The notes under the pieces: generated by a model
The model's input: the letters and a program-made list of their open reading frames with translations, nothing else
Told to the model about the DNA's origin: nothing
Database searches by the model: none
Source of the DNA: Candidatus Saccharibacteria bacterium UBA6209
Lineage (GTDB): Bacteria; Patescibacteriota; Saccharimonadia; Saccharimonadales; Saccharimonadaceae
Reading direction: 5' to 3'
Assembly (NCBI GenBank): GCA_002421965.1
Contig: DISN01000018.1
Coordinates: 1 to 39,270, forward strand
DNA: 39,270 nt
Program-made: the position numbers and the translations under genes
Part shown: one piece after another, positions 8,725-17,841 of the stretch
Position numbering within the stretch: position 1 is the stretch's first letter
How the letters are laid out: each line of letters opens with the position of its first letter

Positions 8725-9207
8725 CTAGAACGTCTGAGCGTAGTTATACGAAGGATTTCCGGTGTCTGGGGCCTGAGTGGCCGTATGTCCACAGGATGTT
8801 CGAATCTTACCAAAAGTTGCGATGTCATCAGCCGTTGGGTTATTGAGTGATGCATAGATCACAAACCCACTTGATGCATCCGGGCAGTCGTACCACCTAA
8901 AAATATTGTTAGCCGTAGTAGAGTTGGTGCTAGTTATACCGTCACGATATCCAGTCTTTAGATAGGTGGGTACTAGTGTATCCATGCCGTTGGCATTGCC
9001 AAAGTACCCCGAAGCCGCCACCCTGGAGCCATTTTTGTTCTCATATAGAGTCAGTGCGTCGCCCGCAGTCTTGACGGTCGATTTTATCTTTGCATCCATC
9101 GAGTCGCCGACGACAAAGGCATACGACACAATCGCAATCGACGCCAATATGACAATCGCTGTAATAACTACGATTAATTCAACTATAGTAAAGCCCTTAT
9201 GTTTCAT
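8725..9207 (-). CDS. Type IV prepilin-like protein
   Basis: 160 residues. The N-terminus MKHKG|FTIVELIVVI is a textbook class III (prepilin) signal: short basic leader, cleavage after Gly5, methylatable Phe, Glu at mature position 5, then a hydrophobic helix. The rest is a small globular domain with two Cys (WYDCPD and RTSCGH) that may form a C-terminal disulfide loop. It is either a pilin or a pseudopilin. No assembly genes are in this window, so it would rely on a machine encoded elsewhere. TATTCT ends 6 nt before the ATG, suggesting a leaderless message. Confidence 0.85.
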   Translation of the reverse strand: MKHKGFTIVELIVVITAIVILASIAIVSYAFVVGDSMDAKIKSTVKTAGDALTLYENKNGSRVAASGYFGNANGMDTLVPTYLKTGYRDGITSTNSTTANNIFRWYDCPDASSGFVIYASLNNPTADDIATFGKIRTSCGHTATQAPDTGNPSYNYAQTF

Positions 9208-9224
9208 GTATCTAGAATAGCACC

Positions 9225-9896
9225 TTATGACGTAATGCCCAAGTCATTAAGTGAGGCGGCTTGTTCGACTGAATAATCACCAACCTTGGTTCGTCGTAGC
9301 TCACGACAGTACGCTCCTACGCCCAAAGTTTGACCGATGTCTTCTGCAAGCGTTCGAATATATGTACCACTGCTGACGTGTGCCCTGATCTTGACCACAG
9401 GATAGCTATACTCGACCAGCTCTAAGCTATACACAGTAACCGTCCGCGCCGGCATAATAACTTCCTCACCCTTTCGAGCTAGTTTATATGCCCGCTGACC
9501 GTTAATCTTAATAGCTGAAAAGGCCGGCGGTATCTGCTGTATCTCACCAGTGAACTGCACTAAAGCTGCCTCCAGCCCTGCCTTGGTAATCTCATCTGTG
9601 CGATTACTAGTTTTGGTAATTTCACCCTCTGGATCGCCCGTTGTGCTGGTTTCGCCAAGGACAATCTCGGCTTCATAGACTTTGTCGAGTTTCAAGAATT
9701 CGTTAGATCGCTTCGTGCCCTTGCCTACCAGTAAAATCATCAATCCTGTAGCAAACGGATCAAGCGTACCAGTGTGGCCAACCTTGACCTTGCCGCCTGC
9801 TCGCTGCGATAGCAATCGACGCACTCTAGCAACCACACCAAAACTAGTCATGCCAGCTGGCTTATCAATTAGAAGTATCTCGTCGTCCATAATCAT
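9225..9896 (-). CDS. truB: tRNA pseudouridine(55) synthase
   Basis: 223 residues. The family core GHTGTLDPFATGLM carries the catalytic Asp (residue 46), followed by KVYEAEIVLGETSTTGD and the substrate-loop region PPAFSAIKINGQRAYKLARKG (quoted in part: FSAIKINGQRAY). It makes pseudouridine 55 in the T-loop of tRNAs. The C-terminal PUA-like domain is absent or very short. The ATG overlaps the stop of the upstream gene (TAATG), so the two are translationally coupled. Confidence 0.95.
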   Translation of the reverse strand: MIMDDEILLIDKPAGMTSFGVVARVRRLLSQRAGGKVKVGHTGTLDPFATGLMILLVGKGTKRSNEFLKLDKVYEAEIVLGETSTTGDPEGEITKTSNRTDEITKAGLEAALVQFTGEIQQIPPAFSAIKINGQRAYKLARKGEEVIMPARTVTVYSLELVEYSYPVVKIRAHVSSGTYIRTLAEDIGQTLGVGAYCRELRRTKVGDYSVEQAASLNDLGITS

Positions 9897-11761
9897 TAGG
9901 TTTGCGGTGGTATCTGGAACTGCGCTGGATTAAACTCTTGAGGTGTCGCCGCAGAATCCGTTGGTGCTGTAGGCAAACCACTTGGATCGATACCAGTTGG
10001 CGCAGATGGAAGTGGCGGCAAGCTACTAAAGTCAGGCATCGGCGGCAAGCCTGTCACGCTGCTTGACTCGATATCAGCTAGTGTCGGGATGCCCATTGTG
10101 TTATCCATTGGAGCGACTGGCATCGCTGTCATTGGCTCTGGCCGAGGCTGTGGCTCTGGAGCACTATCAAGCACTGCATTAACAGCAGCTAATGCATCCT
10201 GCGTACCGCTGCCATAAATTGGAGCTGGCTGAGGCACTGGATCAAATGGCGATACAACCGCCTCGGCCTGTGATGTCAACGGGTCAATTGTTGGCACCTC
10301 TGCGGCACTAAGTGGTTCAACGCTTGGCGGTGTAATTGGCGCTGCAAAGATATCGACAGCAGCCGGCTCGTCTTTTTGAGCAGCCATAGCAGCGTTAAGC
10401 TCTACACCAGTTCCCATAACCGGCTGATCGCCCAGTCGCCCACTATTATGTGTCAAAATTGTACGATTTTGATCATTTCGCAAATCTTCACGTTTTTGCT
10501 CTGCCGCAGTAGCGGTAGTTGCGTTAAGAGTGCCTCCGACAGTCGGAATACTCACTTCATCTGCAGCAACCACTCGGTCAATCACTGGCGCCGACTGTAG
10601 CTCGGCAGTCGCCTGCTCTAATTCGGCAGTAATACCAACAGGGTCTACAGCGACTGGTGCAACGATTGCTTCAAGATCACCTTGCTCGGGCTGAACCACC
10701 GCTTCTGTAATCTCGCTCAGTTGGGCTTCGGCAGCCTTAGCGGCATCTTCCTGCGACTCTTGTCGCACCTGTTCTGCAACCTCATCCAAGTTACCCTCGT
10801 GCTCATGATTAATATCCACCGCACTATCATCACTCATTACATCTAGTTTAGTTGACTCTAAATTATCTGATGTCGCATCATCACGATTGATGATAAGCTT
10901 TGTTGGGTCGTCATTAGCTAGCTCAACTGATTCGTCTTTGACCTCCTCTTGTTGTTCAACCGAGGTCTGCTCTGACGAATCATTAGTCGCCTCTTTGGTT
11001 GCGTTATCCTGAAGCTGGGCTGCAATCAACTGCTGATTAGCTCCAGATGCCATAAGTTCTGCTGACATAGTCATCACCTTGGATGATGTCAGCTCATTAC
11101 TAAACCTATCTGTCGAAGCGACAATTCCCGTCAAAAAGGCCGTAGCAATTTGTTCATCAATATCAGCCTTAGCTGTCTTTAGCTCCTGAGCAATCTCTGT
11201 AACCATCTCACTCACGCCTGTCGCAGCATCTTCATGCCAGTCTAGCGTCCCAAGGCTACTCTTTAAACTACCAGTAGTAATAGTCGCCACTACTGCATCG
11301 TGCAAAATCTTGCCATGCGCCGATAGTGCCTTATCTAACTCCTCACGACTAGCAACATTTAAGGCAATCACCATCTCAACATTGTAATCACCCTGAGAAA
11401 ACTCCAGATCATTCTGCGTAATCGTTGTCTGATACGGCGTAATAAATATCTTAACGACATCGCCCTCAAGCTTGTACCTCAAGTGGTCAGCCTTTTCCTT
11501 GTCTAGAGCAATGATAAAATCACGCAGACTATCTGCGGTCGCCTCAAAAGTCTTGCCTGGATCCAGGAAATCAAGCGCCGAAGGTATATTACCACTAGCA
11601 ATCGCCGTCGCATGCTTATTAAGCTTGTTAAGAAAAATCGTCAAACCAAGTGCAGCCGCCAATTCATCGACCGACGGATTGTTGCTAACTGTCACCAGGA
11701 TGTTTTTCTTATCCTTGATGCTCTCGATAATCTGTTTTTTACTTGAGGCGGGCGTTGCCAT
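9896..11761 (-). CDS. NrnA-like DHH-family protein with lost catalytic motifs and long disordered tail
   Basis: 621 residues. The first 245 align by pattern with NrnA/DHH phosphoesterases: NNPSVDELAAALGL (27-40) stands where NPDGDALGS is usual, and ATAFLTGIVASTDRF (206-220) where the family has TGIVTDTGSF. The DHH triad appears as TTG near residue 163, so most metal ligands are gone and it is probably not a nuclease. Residues about 250-621 are low-complexity, rich in Glu/Gln/Ala and then Pro, with no Cys. Position immediately before truB is the normal place of nrnA, which supports orthology. It might act as a scaffold or RNA-binding protein; this is speculation. Confidence 0.7.
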   Translation of the reverse strand: MATPASSKKQIIESIKDKKNILVTVSNNPSVDELAAALGLTIFLNKLNKHATAIASGNIPSALDFLDPGKTFEATADSLRDFIIALDKEKADHLRYKLEGDVVKIFITPYQTTITQNDLEFSQGDYNVEMVIALNVASREELDKALSAHGKILHDAVVATITTGSLKSSLGTLDWHEDAATGVSEMVTEIAQELKTAKADIDEQIATAFLTGIVASTDRFSNELTSSKVMTMSAELMASGANQQLIAAQLQDNATKEATNDSSEQTSVEQQEEVKDESVELANDDPTKLIINRDDATSDNLESTKLDVMSDDSAVDINHEHEGNLDEVAEQVRQESQEDAAKAAEAQLSEITEAVVQPEQGDLEAIVAPVAVDPVGITAELEQATAELQSAPVIDRVVAADEVSIPTVGGTLNATTATAAEQKREDLRNDQNRTILTHNSGRLGDQPVMGTGVELNAAMAAQKDEPAAVDIFAAPITPPSVEPLSAAEVPTIDPLTSQAEAVVSPFDPVPQPAPIYGSGTQDALAAVNAVLDSAPEPQPRPEPMTAMPVAPMDNTMGIPTLADIESSSVTGLPPMPDFSSLPPLPSAPTGIDPSGLPTAPTDSAATPQEFNPAQFQIPPQT

Positions 11762-11915
11762 ATAAATTACCTGTGTTTATTTTAGTAAGTTTGTAATCAA
11801 TATACCATAAGCATATCAATCTTGTCAACTGTTTTGTTCCTTTACTTTTTCGACAAATACCTGTATAATTCCTCTTTGAATTGACAAAACAACATTAGGT
11901 ACCATAAGGAGTAAC

Positions 11916-12341
11916 ATGCCAATCATTAAATCAGCCATCAAGCGCGCCAAGCAAGCCGTAGTCCGACGCGAGCGAAACGTTGCTACCAAAAAAGACGTTA
12001 AGTCTGCCGCTAAGGCTTTCCACACGGAGCCATCAGCCAAGGCCCTATCTGCGGCTCACAGCGAAATCGACACTGCTGTCAAGAAAAACATCATCAACAA
12101 GCACACTGCTGCTAGGCGCAAGAGCCAGCTAAGCAAGATTGCTAAAGAAGCCGGTGTTAAGCTAGAAGCAGCCAAGAAAGCTCCTGCAAAGGCCGCCCCA
12201 AAGACTGCCGACAAGCCAGCTGTCAAGAAAACCGAAACCAAGGCAGCTCCAAAAGCAGCCGCCAAGAAGCCAGCAACTACCACTAAGACCGCTACTGCAG
12301 CCAAGAAAGCTCCTGCAAAGAAGCCAGCTGTTAAGAAATAG
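11916..12341 (+). CDS. rpsT: 30S ribosomal protein S20 with basic tail
   Basis: 141 residues. The first 85 or so form ordinary S20 (MPIIKSAIKRAKQ, then NKHTAARRKSQLSK). The remaining ~55 residues are a Lys/Ala/Pro-rich tail of histone-H1 style with repeats such as KKAPAK and KKPAVKK, making the protein about 1.6 times the usual length. S20 binds 16S rRNA in 30S assembly; the tail could bind rRNA or DNA (inference). A clear SD (AAGGAG) lies 5 nt before the ATG, with a TATAAT at 11861-11866 upstream. Confidence 0.95.
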   Translation: MPIIKSAIKRAKQAVVRRERNVATKKDVKSAAKAFHTEPSAKALSAAHSEIDTAVKKNIINKHTAARRKSQLSKIAKEAGVKLEAAKKAPAKAAPKTADKPAVKKTETKAAPKAAAKKPATTTKTATAAKKAPAKKPAVKK

Positions 12342-12363
12342 TCTGTAAGATTATATATTAAAG

Positions 12364-12393
12364 AAAAATCCGCCCAATCTCGGGCGGATTTTT
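12364..12393. terminator. Bidirectional terminator between rpsT and holA
   Basis: AAAAATCCGCCC (12364-12375) pairs perfectly with GGGCGGATTTTT (12382-12393); the loop is AATCTC. T-rich flanks exist on both strands, so it serves both convergent genes, and it reaches the holA stop codon. Confidence 0.9.
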
Positions 12394-13306
12394 ATATACT
12401 GGTTACTTTAGCGATATCCACCAGCGCCACCTCAACCAGCATCCATGGATTGGCGCCCGTGCTCTTCATCTGTTCATCGGCCCTGATCATGGCTCGGTTA
12501 ATTTTCGCTAGCTGATCTGCCGTAATCCTTCGAGCATATGGCGCAAGCTTCTGTAGCACAAAAGGATGAGCGCCTAGATCTGCAGCCACTTCAGCACTGT
12601 CACCCCGCGCTAGCACTAAGCCATTTAGATTAAACACCTGTGACGCCAGCAAACCAACGGTCATATATGCACCGTCATCACCCTCGGTCTGCTCGAGGTA
12701 TGAAATAATCCGCTTAACGTCACCGACTCGACCGCTAAGTGCCGCCTCTAGCAGTTCGAATGCACTCTCTGACTTAGCTAGCGGCACAATATATTGCAGC
12801 TTGGCTTTATCTAAATTGTCTACCAAACTTAACTGCCCTAGCACCATATCTAGCCGCATCTGATCATAGCCTAGACGATCAATCAGCTCCTCGGCTAACC
12901 CATTATCGAGCGTGTAGCCGTGATCCTTAGCCCTAGAGATTACCCAAGCAGTCAATTTGGGCCGCTGCCTATCGGTCAAGGCGACGTGCTCGCTAGTCTT
13001 GGCAGTCTTTACTAGCCACTTGTATGTTTTGGTACGCTTATCAATCTTGCCCTCGGCAAGTACGATATCTGCATCGCTTGTCAAAATCTCTGGCAACCTA
13101 TTCCAGATATCAGAATTATCACTCAGTCCATCAATTACGCTTAGATTATTGGCGGCAAAAAGCGTCTGACCCGTAGCTAGTTCCCGAAGCTTCTCTAGAG
13201 TCACCTCTTCGCCATCATAGCGATCCATTCCCCTATCCTTCGCCAGCTTAAATAGCTCTTGACGTTTTTCAAAATCGTTATCGCCGTAAATCAGTGCCAG
13301 CGTCAT
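12392..13306 (-). CDS. holA: DNA polymerase III delta subunit (clamp loader)
   Basis: 304 residues from the ATG at 13306, which overlaps the mutM stop as ATGA. HolA-type pattern: N-terminal LALIYGDNDFEKRQE, middle VLAEGKIDKRTKTYKWL, then the helical C-terminal collar (VGLLASQVFNLNGLVLARG ... HPFVLQKLAPYAR). It opens the beta clamp so that it can be loaded on DNA. An upstream in-frame start would extend it into mutM and is less likely than the coupled ATG. No odd features. Confidence 0.88.
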   Translation of the reverse strand: MTLALIYGDNDFEKRQELFKLAKDRGMDRYDGEEVTLEKLRELATGQTLFAANNLSVIDGLSDNSDIWNRLPEILTSDADIVLAEGKIDKRTKTYKWLVKTAKTSEHVALTDRQRPKLTAWVISRAKDHGYTLDNGLAEELIDRLGYDQMRLDMVLGQLSLVDNLDKAKLQYIVPLAKSESAFELLEAALSGRVGDVKRIISYLEQTEGDDGAYMTVGLLASQVFNLNGLVLARGDSAEVAADLGAHPFVLQKLAPYARRITADQLAKINRAMIRADEQMKSTGANPWMLVEVALVDIAKVTSI

Positions 13307-14253
13307 ACGATCACCACCTGACAAACCGGACAGATATGCGTACCTCGCCCAGCTACTCGAATCTTTAGAATTTCTTGGTCTGGATGTCTATGGCAAGCCT
13401 GACCTTCGCGACGAAATACATTAGCAAATTTTAAGTAATTTCCCTTACGTCCTTCAGCATCAACATAATTTCTATCGGTTGAGCCACCCTGGTCGATACT
13501 AAGTTGCAGGATCTTTACCAGCTCAATAAATAATGTATTCAGCTGCTCATCCGACAGCTTACCAGACCTAGTCTCGGGGTGAATATGAGTAGCCCACAGA
13601 CACTCGTCGGCGTAAATATTACCAACACCGGCAATCACCGCTTGATCAAGAATCACCGGCTTGATCATCGATCCGCTGCGACGCCTAACACGCTGAGTAA
13701 ATTCTTCGGACTTAGTTTTCGGGTCTAGCGGCTCGGGTCCAACTTTTTGAAAGAACGGCATCTGCTCAACCATGGTAGTGGGCACAAGTTTTATCCAGCC
13801 AAATTTGCGCTGGTCATTAAAAAATAGATGCGATCCATCTGTAAAATCTATCTGCACCCGAGTTGAGCGGTCTGGCAATTTACCGACAAGACTATCGTTT
13901 GGGTGGCCGCCAGCAAAGCTAGTCAGCGGTTCACTAGGATCTGATATTTTAACTTCCAAATTCCTAATTCCATATTCTAAATTTTTCGCTTTATCCTCGC
14001 CCCTAAACACCAACTGACCGGTCATTTTTAAATGCACAACCAGTGAATACTCGCTACTTAGGTCAATAATCAACACCTTAGCTCGACGACGCACGCCGAC
14101 TATAGTAGCTTCGTACAAAAATTGCTCAACATCGTTCGGAGCATTCGGAAAACTCTTCGGTGAGTCAATCGTTGTCGTGCGCAGAACAGTCCGACCTGGC
14201 AACAAATTTGCTAGCCCTCGACGTACTGTTTCGACTTCAGGTAGCTCAGGCAT
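13303..14253 (-). CDS. mutM: Formamidopyrimidine-DNA glycosylase
   Basis: 316 residues, longer than the usual ~275. The N-terminus MPELPEVETVRRGL holds the catalytic Pro2 and Glu3; an H2TH region (GVGNIYADECLW) and a C-terminal zinc finger follow. The finger is CxxH...CxxC (CHRH and CPVC) instead of the usual four Cys. It removes 8-oxoguanine and nicks the strand. Residues 88-111 are an in-frame insertion of low complexity with no match to the family pattern. It is the first gene of a pair with holA (4-nt overlap). Confidence 0.95.
   Translation of the reverse strand: MPELPEVETVRRGLANLLPGRTVLRTTTIDSPKSFPNAPNDVEQFLYEATIVGVRRRAKVLIIDLSSEYSLVVHLKMTGQLVFRGEDKAKNLEYGIRNLEVKISDPSEPLTSFAGGHPNDSLVGKLPDRSTRVQIDFTDGSHLFFNDQRKFGWIKLVPTTMVEQMPFFQKVGPEPLDPKTKSEEFTQRVRRRSGSMIKPVILDQAVIAGVGNIYADECLWATHIHPETRSGKLSDEQLNTLFIELVKILQLSIDQGGSTDRNYVDAEGRKGNYLKFANVFRREGQACHRHPDQEILKIRVAGRGTHICPVCQVVIV
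13921..13992 (-). repeat. In-frame insertion in mutM, AT-rich, palindromic-element-like
   Basis: About 72 bp encode KAKNLEYGIRNLEVKIS and a few more residues inside MutM. The DNA is AT-rich with repeated GAAT/ATTC words (AGAATATGGAATTAGGAATT on the coding strand). It resembles the small palindromic elements that insert in frame into genes in some bacteria (for example RPE in Rickettsia). I cannot see a second copy in this window. Confidence 0.45.
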
Positions 14254-14255
14254 GC

Positions 14256-14900
14256 CTATAACCTAAAGAAAGTTTCGTCCCGGCCCAGACCAACCCCGCT
14301 GACAATCTTTCGACCCTCTGGGATCTGTTTAAGGAACATATCGATTACCTCTGATACGTTAGCGGTCGCCGACCCCTTTGACCCATCGCAGTCGGATGTC
14401 CATAGTGAACGAACTGTCTCGCCGTTGACTAACGTTTCAAACTGGTAGATCTGCCCACTAGCACAGATACCCCTCAGGTCGTTCTGCTCTTCGGCTAGCA
14501 CTCGACCATCCATCATTCGTCGCTTATCAAGTGCATGCACTAACTCTTCGTAGGCACGGTTGTTGTTGTCGAATTTTTTGGTTTCGATGACTTTTTCAAG
14601 ATATCCTGCATAGGTGGTAATGTCTCGCTCCTCTGGGCTAATCGTCACTCGGTATGATCGGAAGTTCTCATCAGAGACGATCGGACCACGCACAGTTAGA
14701 CGAACCGATCGACTATTGTCAACTGTCAACAGGGCTGTTCGGCCCTCGTCCGTCACCACAGTGTTGGTTGAGTTATTTGATGATCCGCCGCCAAGTAGCG
14801 CACGACCGATTGCAATCACGGCAGCTATCGCCACAATCATAATGACAATTACTAGTAGAATTGGTATGAATCGAGATAAGGAATTTTTGGAGTATTTCAT
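14256..14900 (-). CDS. Single-pass membrane protein of unknown function
   Basis: 214 residues from ATG 14900. One N-terminal transmembrane helix (about residues 11-34) is followed by a Ser/Asn linker and an extracytoplasmic domain with two Cys (GICASGQ and TSDCDGS). I do not recognise a family. The ATG overlaps the HAD gene stop as ATGA-type context, but a perfect TATAAT ends 6 nt before the ATG inside the end of the HAD gene, so it has its own probable leaderless promoter. An upstream in-frame extension exists but would run through that promoter and the HAD coding region. Confidence 0.75.
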   Translation of the reverse strand: MKYSKNSLSRFIPILLVIVIMIVAIAAVIAIGRALLGGGSSNNSTNTVVTDEGRTALLTVDNSRSVRLTVRGPIVSDENFRSYRVTISPEERDITTYAGYLEKVIETKKFDNNNRAYEELVHALDKRRMMDGRVLAEEQNDLRGICASGQIYQFETLVNGETVRSLWTSDCDGSKGSATANVSEVIDMFLKQIPEGRKIVSGVGLGRDETFFRL

Positions 14901-15298
14901 GGGGTCATTATACCATATTTTTCCAATTTTTGCTCTAAATCGGCAACACCCTTGAACTGAATTGCCTCCATGCCAGCATCCTTGGCCGACAGACAATTAA
15001 TCTCACTATCATCAATCATCAGACAGTCCCCAGGAAATTCCTGTATCTGGCTAGCTGCCAGCAAAAAAGCTCGCTGATCCGGCTTAGCAACCCCTAGTTT
15101 TTCAGAGATAAACACTCCATCAAATTTCTCGGCATGAACACCAAGCATTTCCTCTGCCGTGCCACCGTTCATGTTCGACAATACCGCCAGCCGACACTTG
15201 CCAACTAGCTTTTTCTCAATAAAATTCATTAGTTCTGCGTCGACTCGGCCATAGCCATGCGCCAACACACCAAAATAATCAAAAAACAAGGTCTTCAT
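14897..15298 (-). CDS. HAD-superfamily hydrolase, small
   Basis: 134 residues. HAD motifs are visible: motif I FFDYFGVL (nucleophile Asp; the second Asp position is Phe), motif II LSNMN, motif III GVAKPD and motif IV CLMIDDSEINC. The second Asp, normally the acid/base, is replaced, so activity may be altered. The cap domain is minimal, which fits the short length. Substrate unknown. It starts 7 nt after the polA stop and may be read from the polA transcript. Confidence 0.8.
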   Translation of the reverse strand: MKTLFFDYFGVLAHGYGRVDAELMNFIEKKLVGKCRLAVLSNMNGGTAEEMLGVHAEKFDGVFISEKLGVAKPDQRAFLLAASQIQEFPGDCLMIDDSEINCLSAKDAGMEAIQFKGVADLEQKLEKYGIMTP

Positions 15299-15304
15299 TA
15301 TCAA

Positions 15305-17833
15305 CTAAGCCTCGCCCCAATTATTGCCCACACTCACGTCAACCCGAAGCTTAATCGGTAGCTCCGGAGCAATATTTTCCATAATATCTCTCATCTGATT
15401 AGCAATATCCTCGGCATCACTCTCGTTGCATTCGACTAAGATACTGTCGTGTATCTGGAGCAGCTGATCAGCTCGATCCGACAGCATTTGATCAACCACA
15501 ATCATTGCTCGTTTCATCAAATCCGCCTCAGTCCCCTGAATCGGCATATTGGCAGCCGCCCGCTCAGCCGACTGACGAACCATAAAATTACTGCTCTTGA
15601 TGTCTGGTGTCGGTCGCCTCCTGCCAAAATACGTCTCAACATAGCCCTCAACCCTGGCCTTTTCTAGTGTTGCGTCAATATACTGCCGAATTGGCGCTCG
15701 AAGCGTAAAATACTGATCAATAAACTGCTTTGCCTGAGTAAACGTCATGCCCGTTGCTGCCGACAGCCCATGCGGACTCATGCCATAAAGAACACCAAAA
15801 TTAATCACCTTGGCATCGCGGCGCTGATCCTTGGTCACGTCCTCTAGTGGTATGCCGTAAACATCGCTCGCTGTCTTTGCGTGAATGTCGACATCACCGT
15901 TAAAGTCATCAATTAGTCCCTTGTCATTAGCCAGAACTGCCGCCAACCTTAGCTCAAACTGAGAGTAATCTGCGCTCACAAACACCTTACCGGGCGAAGG
16001 GATAAATGCCCGGCGAATCTGTCGCCCCATCTCAGATCTAATTGGTATATTCTGCAAATTTGGATCGGTCGAACTCAACCTGCCTGTCGCAGCCACGTCT
16101 TGATTAAAAGTTGTGTGCACCCGAGAGTTGCTGTCAGCTAAAATTGGCAGAGTATCGACATAGGTGTTTTTTAATTTTGCTAACTCACGAGAATGCTCAA
16201 CCAAATCAATAATCGGGTGCTGACCTCGTAATTTGTCGAGTGTCTTTTGATCAGTGCTATAGGCTGTCTTGCCTCTCTTGATACCCGTAGTTGGTAGTCC
16301 TAATTTAGCAAATAACACATCAGAAAGCTGCGCTGGACTAGCAATATTAAATTCATCATCTACCAATGAGTATATTTGTTGTTCGGTCTTCTTTAGCTCC
16401 TCGCCTAGGCTGTCAGCCATAGCCTTTAGCTGGTCTATGTCAATCAGTATGCCCCGCCGCTCCATCTGAAACAGCGACCAAATTACTGGAAAATCGAGCT
16501 CTCGCGCCACCTTGGCAACTTGAGGTAAATTATCAAACGCCTCAATCTGCCAAGCATAAATCTGCCAAGTTGCCGCTAGTTCAGCCACAGCACCATCTAC
16601 AGCTTCACCAATCAAGCCGGCTAAAGAGCGGTCTCGCCGCAACGGATCAATCAAAAACGCCGCCTGACGAACATCGTGAACCTCCCCGAAGCGAACTTGG
16701 ACACCGGCGCCATCCAGCTTATGATACAAATCCTTGATGTCGTAACCGATCACCTTAGCAAACTCCAATGCTCGCCAGGTCGATACGTCGACCTCCTCTA
16801 TGGCCCGGGCAAATGCTGTAGTGTCATTTAGCGAAAGCCATAATTTACCACCATCAACACTAACCACCACCGGACCTTCTATTTGCAAATCATCCGGCCA
16901 TGGCTGCTCCTTGACACTCGCCTCGTGCGCTGGCTCAAAATGCAGCAAAGTATCGGTCGGGGTCTGCATATAATCTGGCAGCCGCCTAACCAACGACGAA
17001 AACTCTAGTCGCTTGAGTATTGCCGCTACCTTTTCTAAGTCTGTGTCACCAACATCGGCCACATCCCAGTCCAGCTTTACTGGCACATCGGTCCATATTC
17101 GACCAACTTCCTTGGTCATGAACGCAAGCTCTCTGCCAGCCTCAAGCTTCTTAGCAACTGCCGGCTTAACATCATCTAAATGTTTGTAGATATTCTCCAG
17201 CGTATCGTACTGCTGCAACAATCCAACAGCTGTTTTCTCGCCAACCCCAGGCACACCCGGCAAATTGTCCGAGCTATCGCCCTTGAGTGACTTTAAGTCC
17301 AAAAATTGATCAACCCGAATGCCATATTTTTGCTCAAAATGCCCAACGTCAAACTCCTCAAGGTTCGACAGCCCATTTTTGATCGCATAAACTTTGGTCT
17401 TTGGGCTAATTAACTGCAACGAGTCCAGGTCGCTAGTTAGCAAATACGTCTCGACTCCCCGCTCCTCAGCCTCCTTAGCAAACGCTCCCATAATATCATC
17501 GGCCTCATAATCATCAATCTCGTACATTGGCCAGCCAAAAGCCTCAAGCAGCTCGTGGAGTATTGGAATTTGCTCATAAAAATCCGCCGGCGCTGGCTTG
17601 CGACCAGCCTTGTATTCGGGGTAGATTTCGCGGCGCTTACGAATATTGGTCTTGGGCTTGTCCCACGCGACTGCCACATAATCGGGTTTAATCTTTTTGA
17701 TCAGTTCAATCGCTAGCGACGCAAAGCCAAAAACTCCGCCAGTCGGCACACCCTCTTTGGTTGCCAAATTGGGCATAGCATAATAACCTCTATAGAATAT
17801 CGATTTCCCGTCAATAACCGCCAGCCGCTTCAT
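15305..17833 (-). CDS. polA: DNA polymerase I, proofreading domain degenerate
   Basis: 842 residues. The 5' nuclease domain (1-~290) is intact, with DGKSIFYRGYYA, AWDKPKTNIRK, EADDIMG and the SLKGDSSDNLPGVPGVGEKTA helix-hairpin-helix (shown as DSSDNLPGVPGVGEKTA). The 3'-5' exonuclease domain (~300-445) lacks the acidic motifs (VVVSVDGGKLWLSL where FDTET is expected), as in Taq. The polymerase domain has SADYSQFELRLAA (motif A), RRDAKVINFGVLYG (motif B) and IHDSILVE (motif C, HDS instead of the usual HDE). It fills gaps and removes primers. TATAAT lies 7 nt before the ATG and overlaps the stop of the WhiB-like gene. Confidence 0.97.
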   Translation of the reverse strand: MKRLAVIDGKSIFYRGYYAMPNLATKEGVPTGGVFGFASLAIELIKKIKPDYVAVAWDKPKTNIRKRREIYPEYKAGRKPAPADFYEQIPILHELLEAFGWPMYEIDDYEADDIMGAFAKEAEERGVETYLLTSDLDSLQLISPKTKVYAIKNGLSNLEEFDVGHFEQKYGIRVDQFLDLKSLKGDSSDNLPGVPGVGEKTAVGLLQQYDTLENIYKHLDDVKPAVAKKLEAGRELAFMTKEVGRIWTDVPVKLDWDVADVGDTDLEKVAAILKRLEFSSLVRRLPDYMQTPTDTLLHFEPAHEASVKEQPWPDDLQIEGPVVVSVDGGKLWLSLNDTTAFARAIEEVDVSTWRALEFAKVIGYDIKDLYHKLDGAGVQVRFGEVHDVRQAAFLIDPLRRDRSLAGLIGEAVDGAVAELAATWQIYAWQIEAFDNLPQVAKVARELDFPVIWSLFQMERRGILIDIDQLKAMADSLGEELKKTEQQIYSLVDDEFNIASPAQLSDVLFAKLGLPTTGIKRGKTAYSTDQKTLDKLRGQHPIIDLVEHSRELAKLKNTYVDTLPILADSNSRVHTTFNQDVAATGRLSSTDPNLQNIPIRSEMGRQIRRAFIPSPGKVFVSADYSQFELRLAAVLANDKGLIDDFNGDVDIHAKTASDVYGIPLEDVTKDQRRDAKVINFGVLYGMSPHGLSAATGMTFTQAKQFIDQYFTLRAPIRQYIDATLEKARVEGYVETYFGRRRPTPDIKSSNFMVRQSAERAAANMPIQGTEADLMKRAMIVVDQMLSDRADQLLQIHDSILVECNESDAEDIANQMRDIMENIAPELPIKLRVDVSVGNNWGEA

Positions 17834-17841
17834 GCTATATA

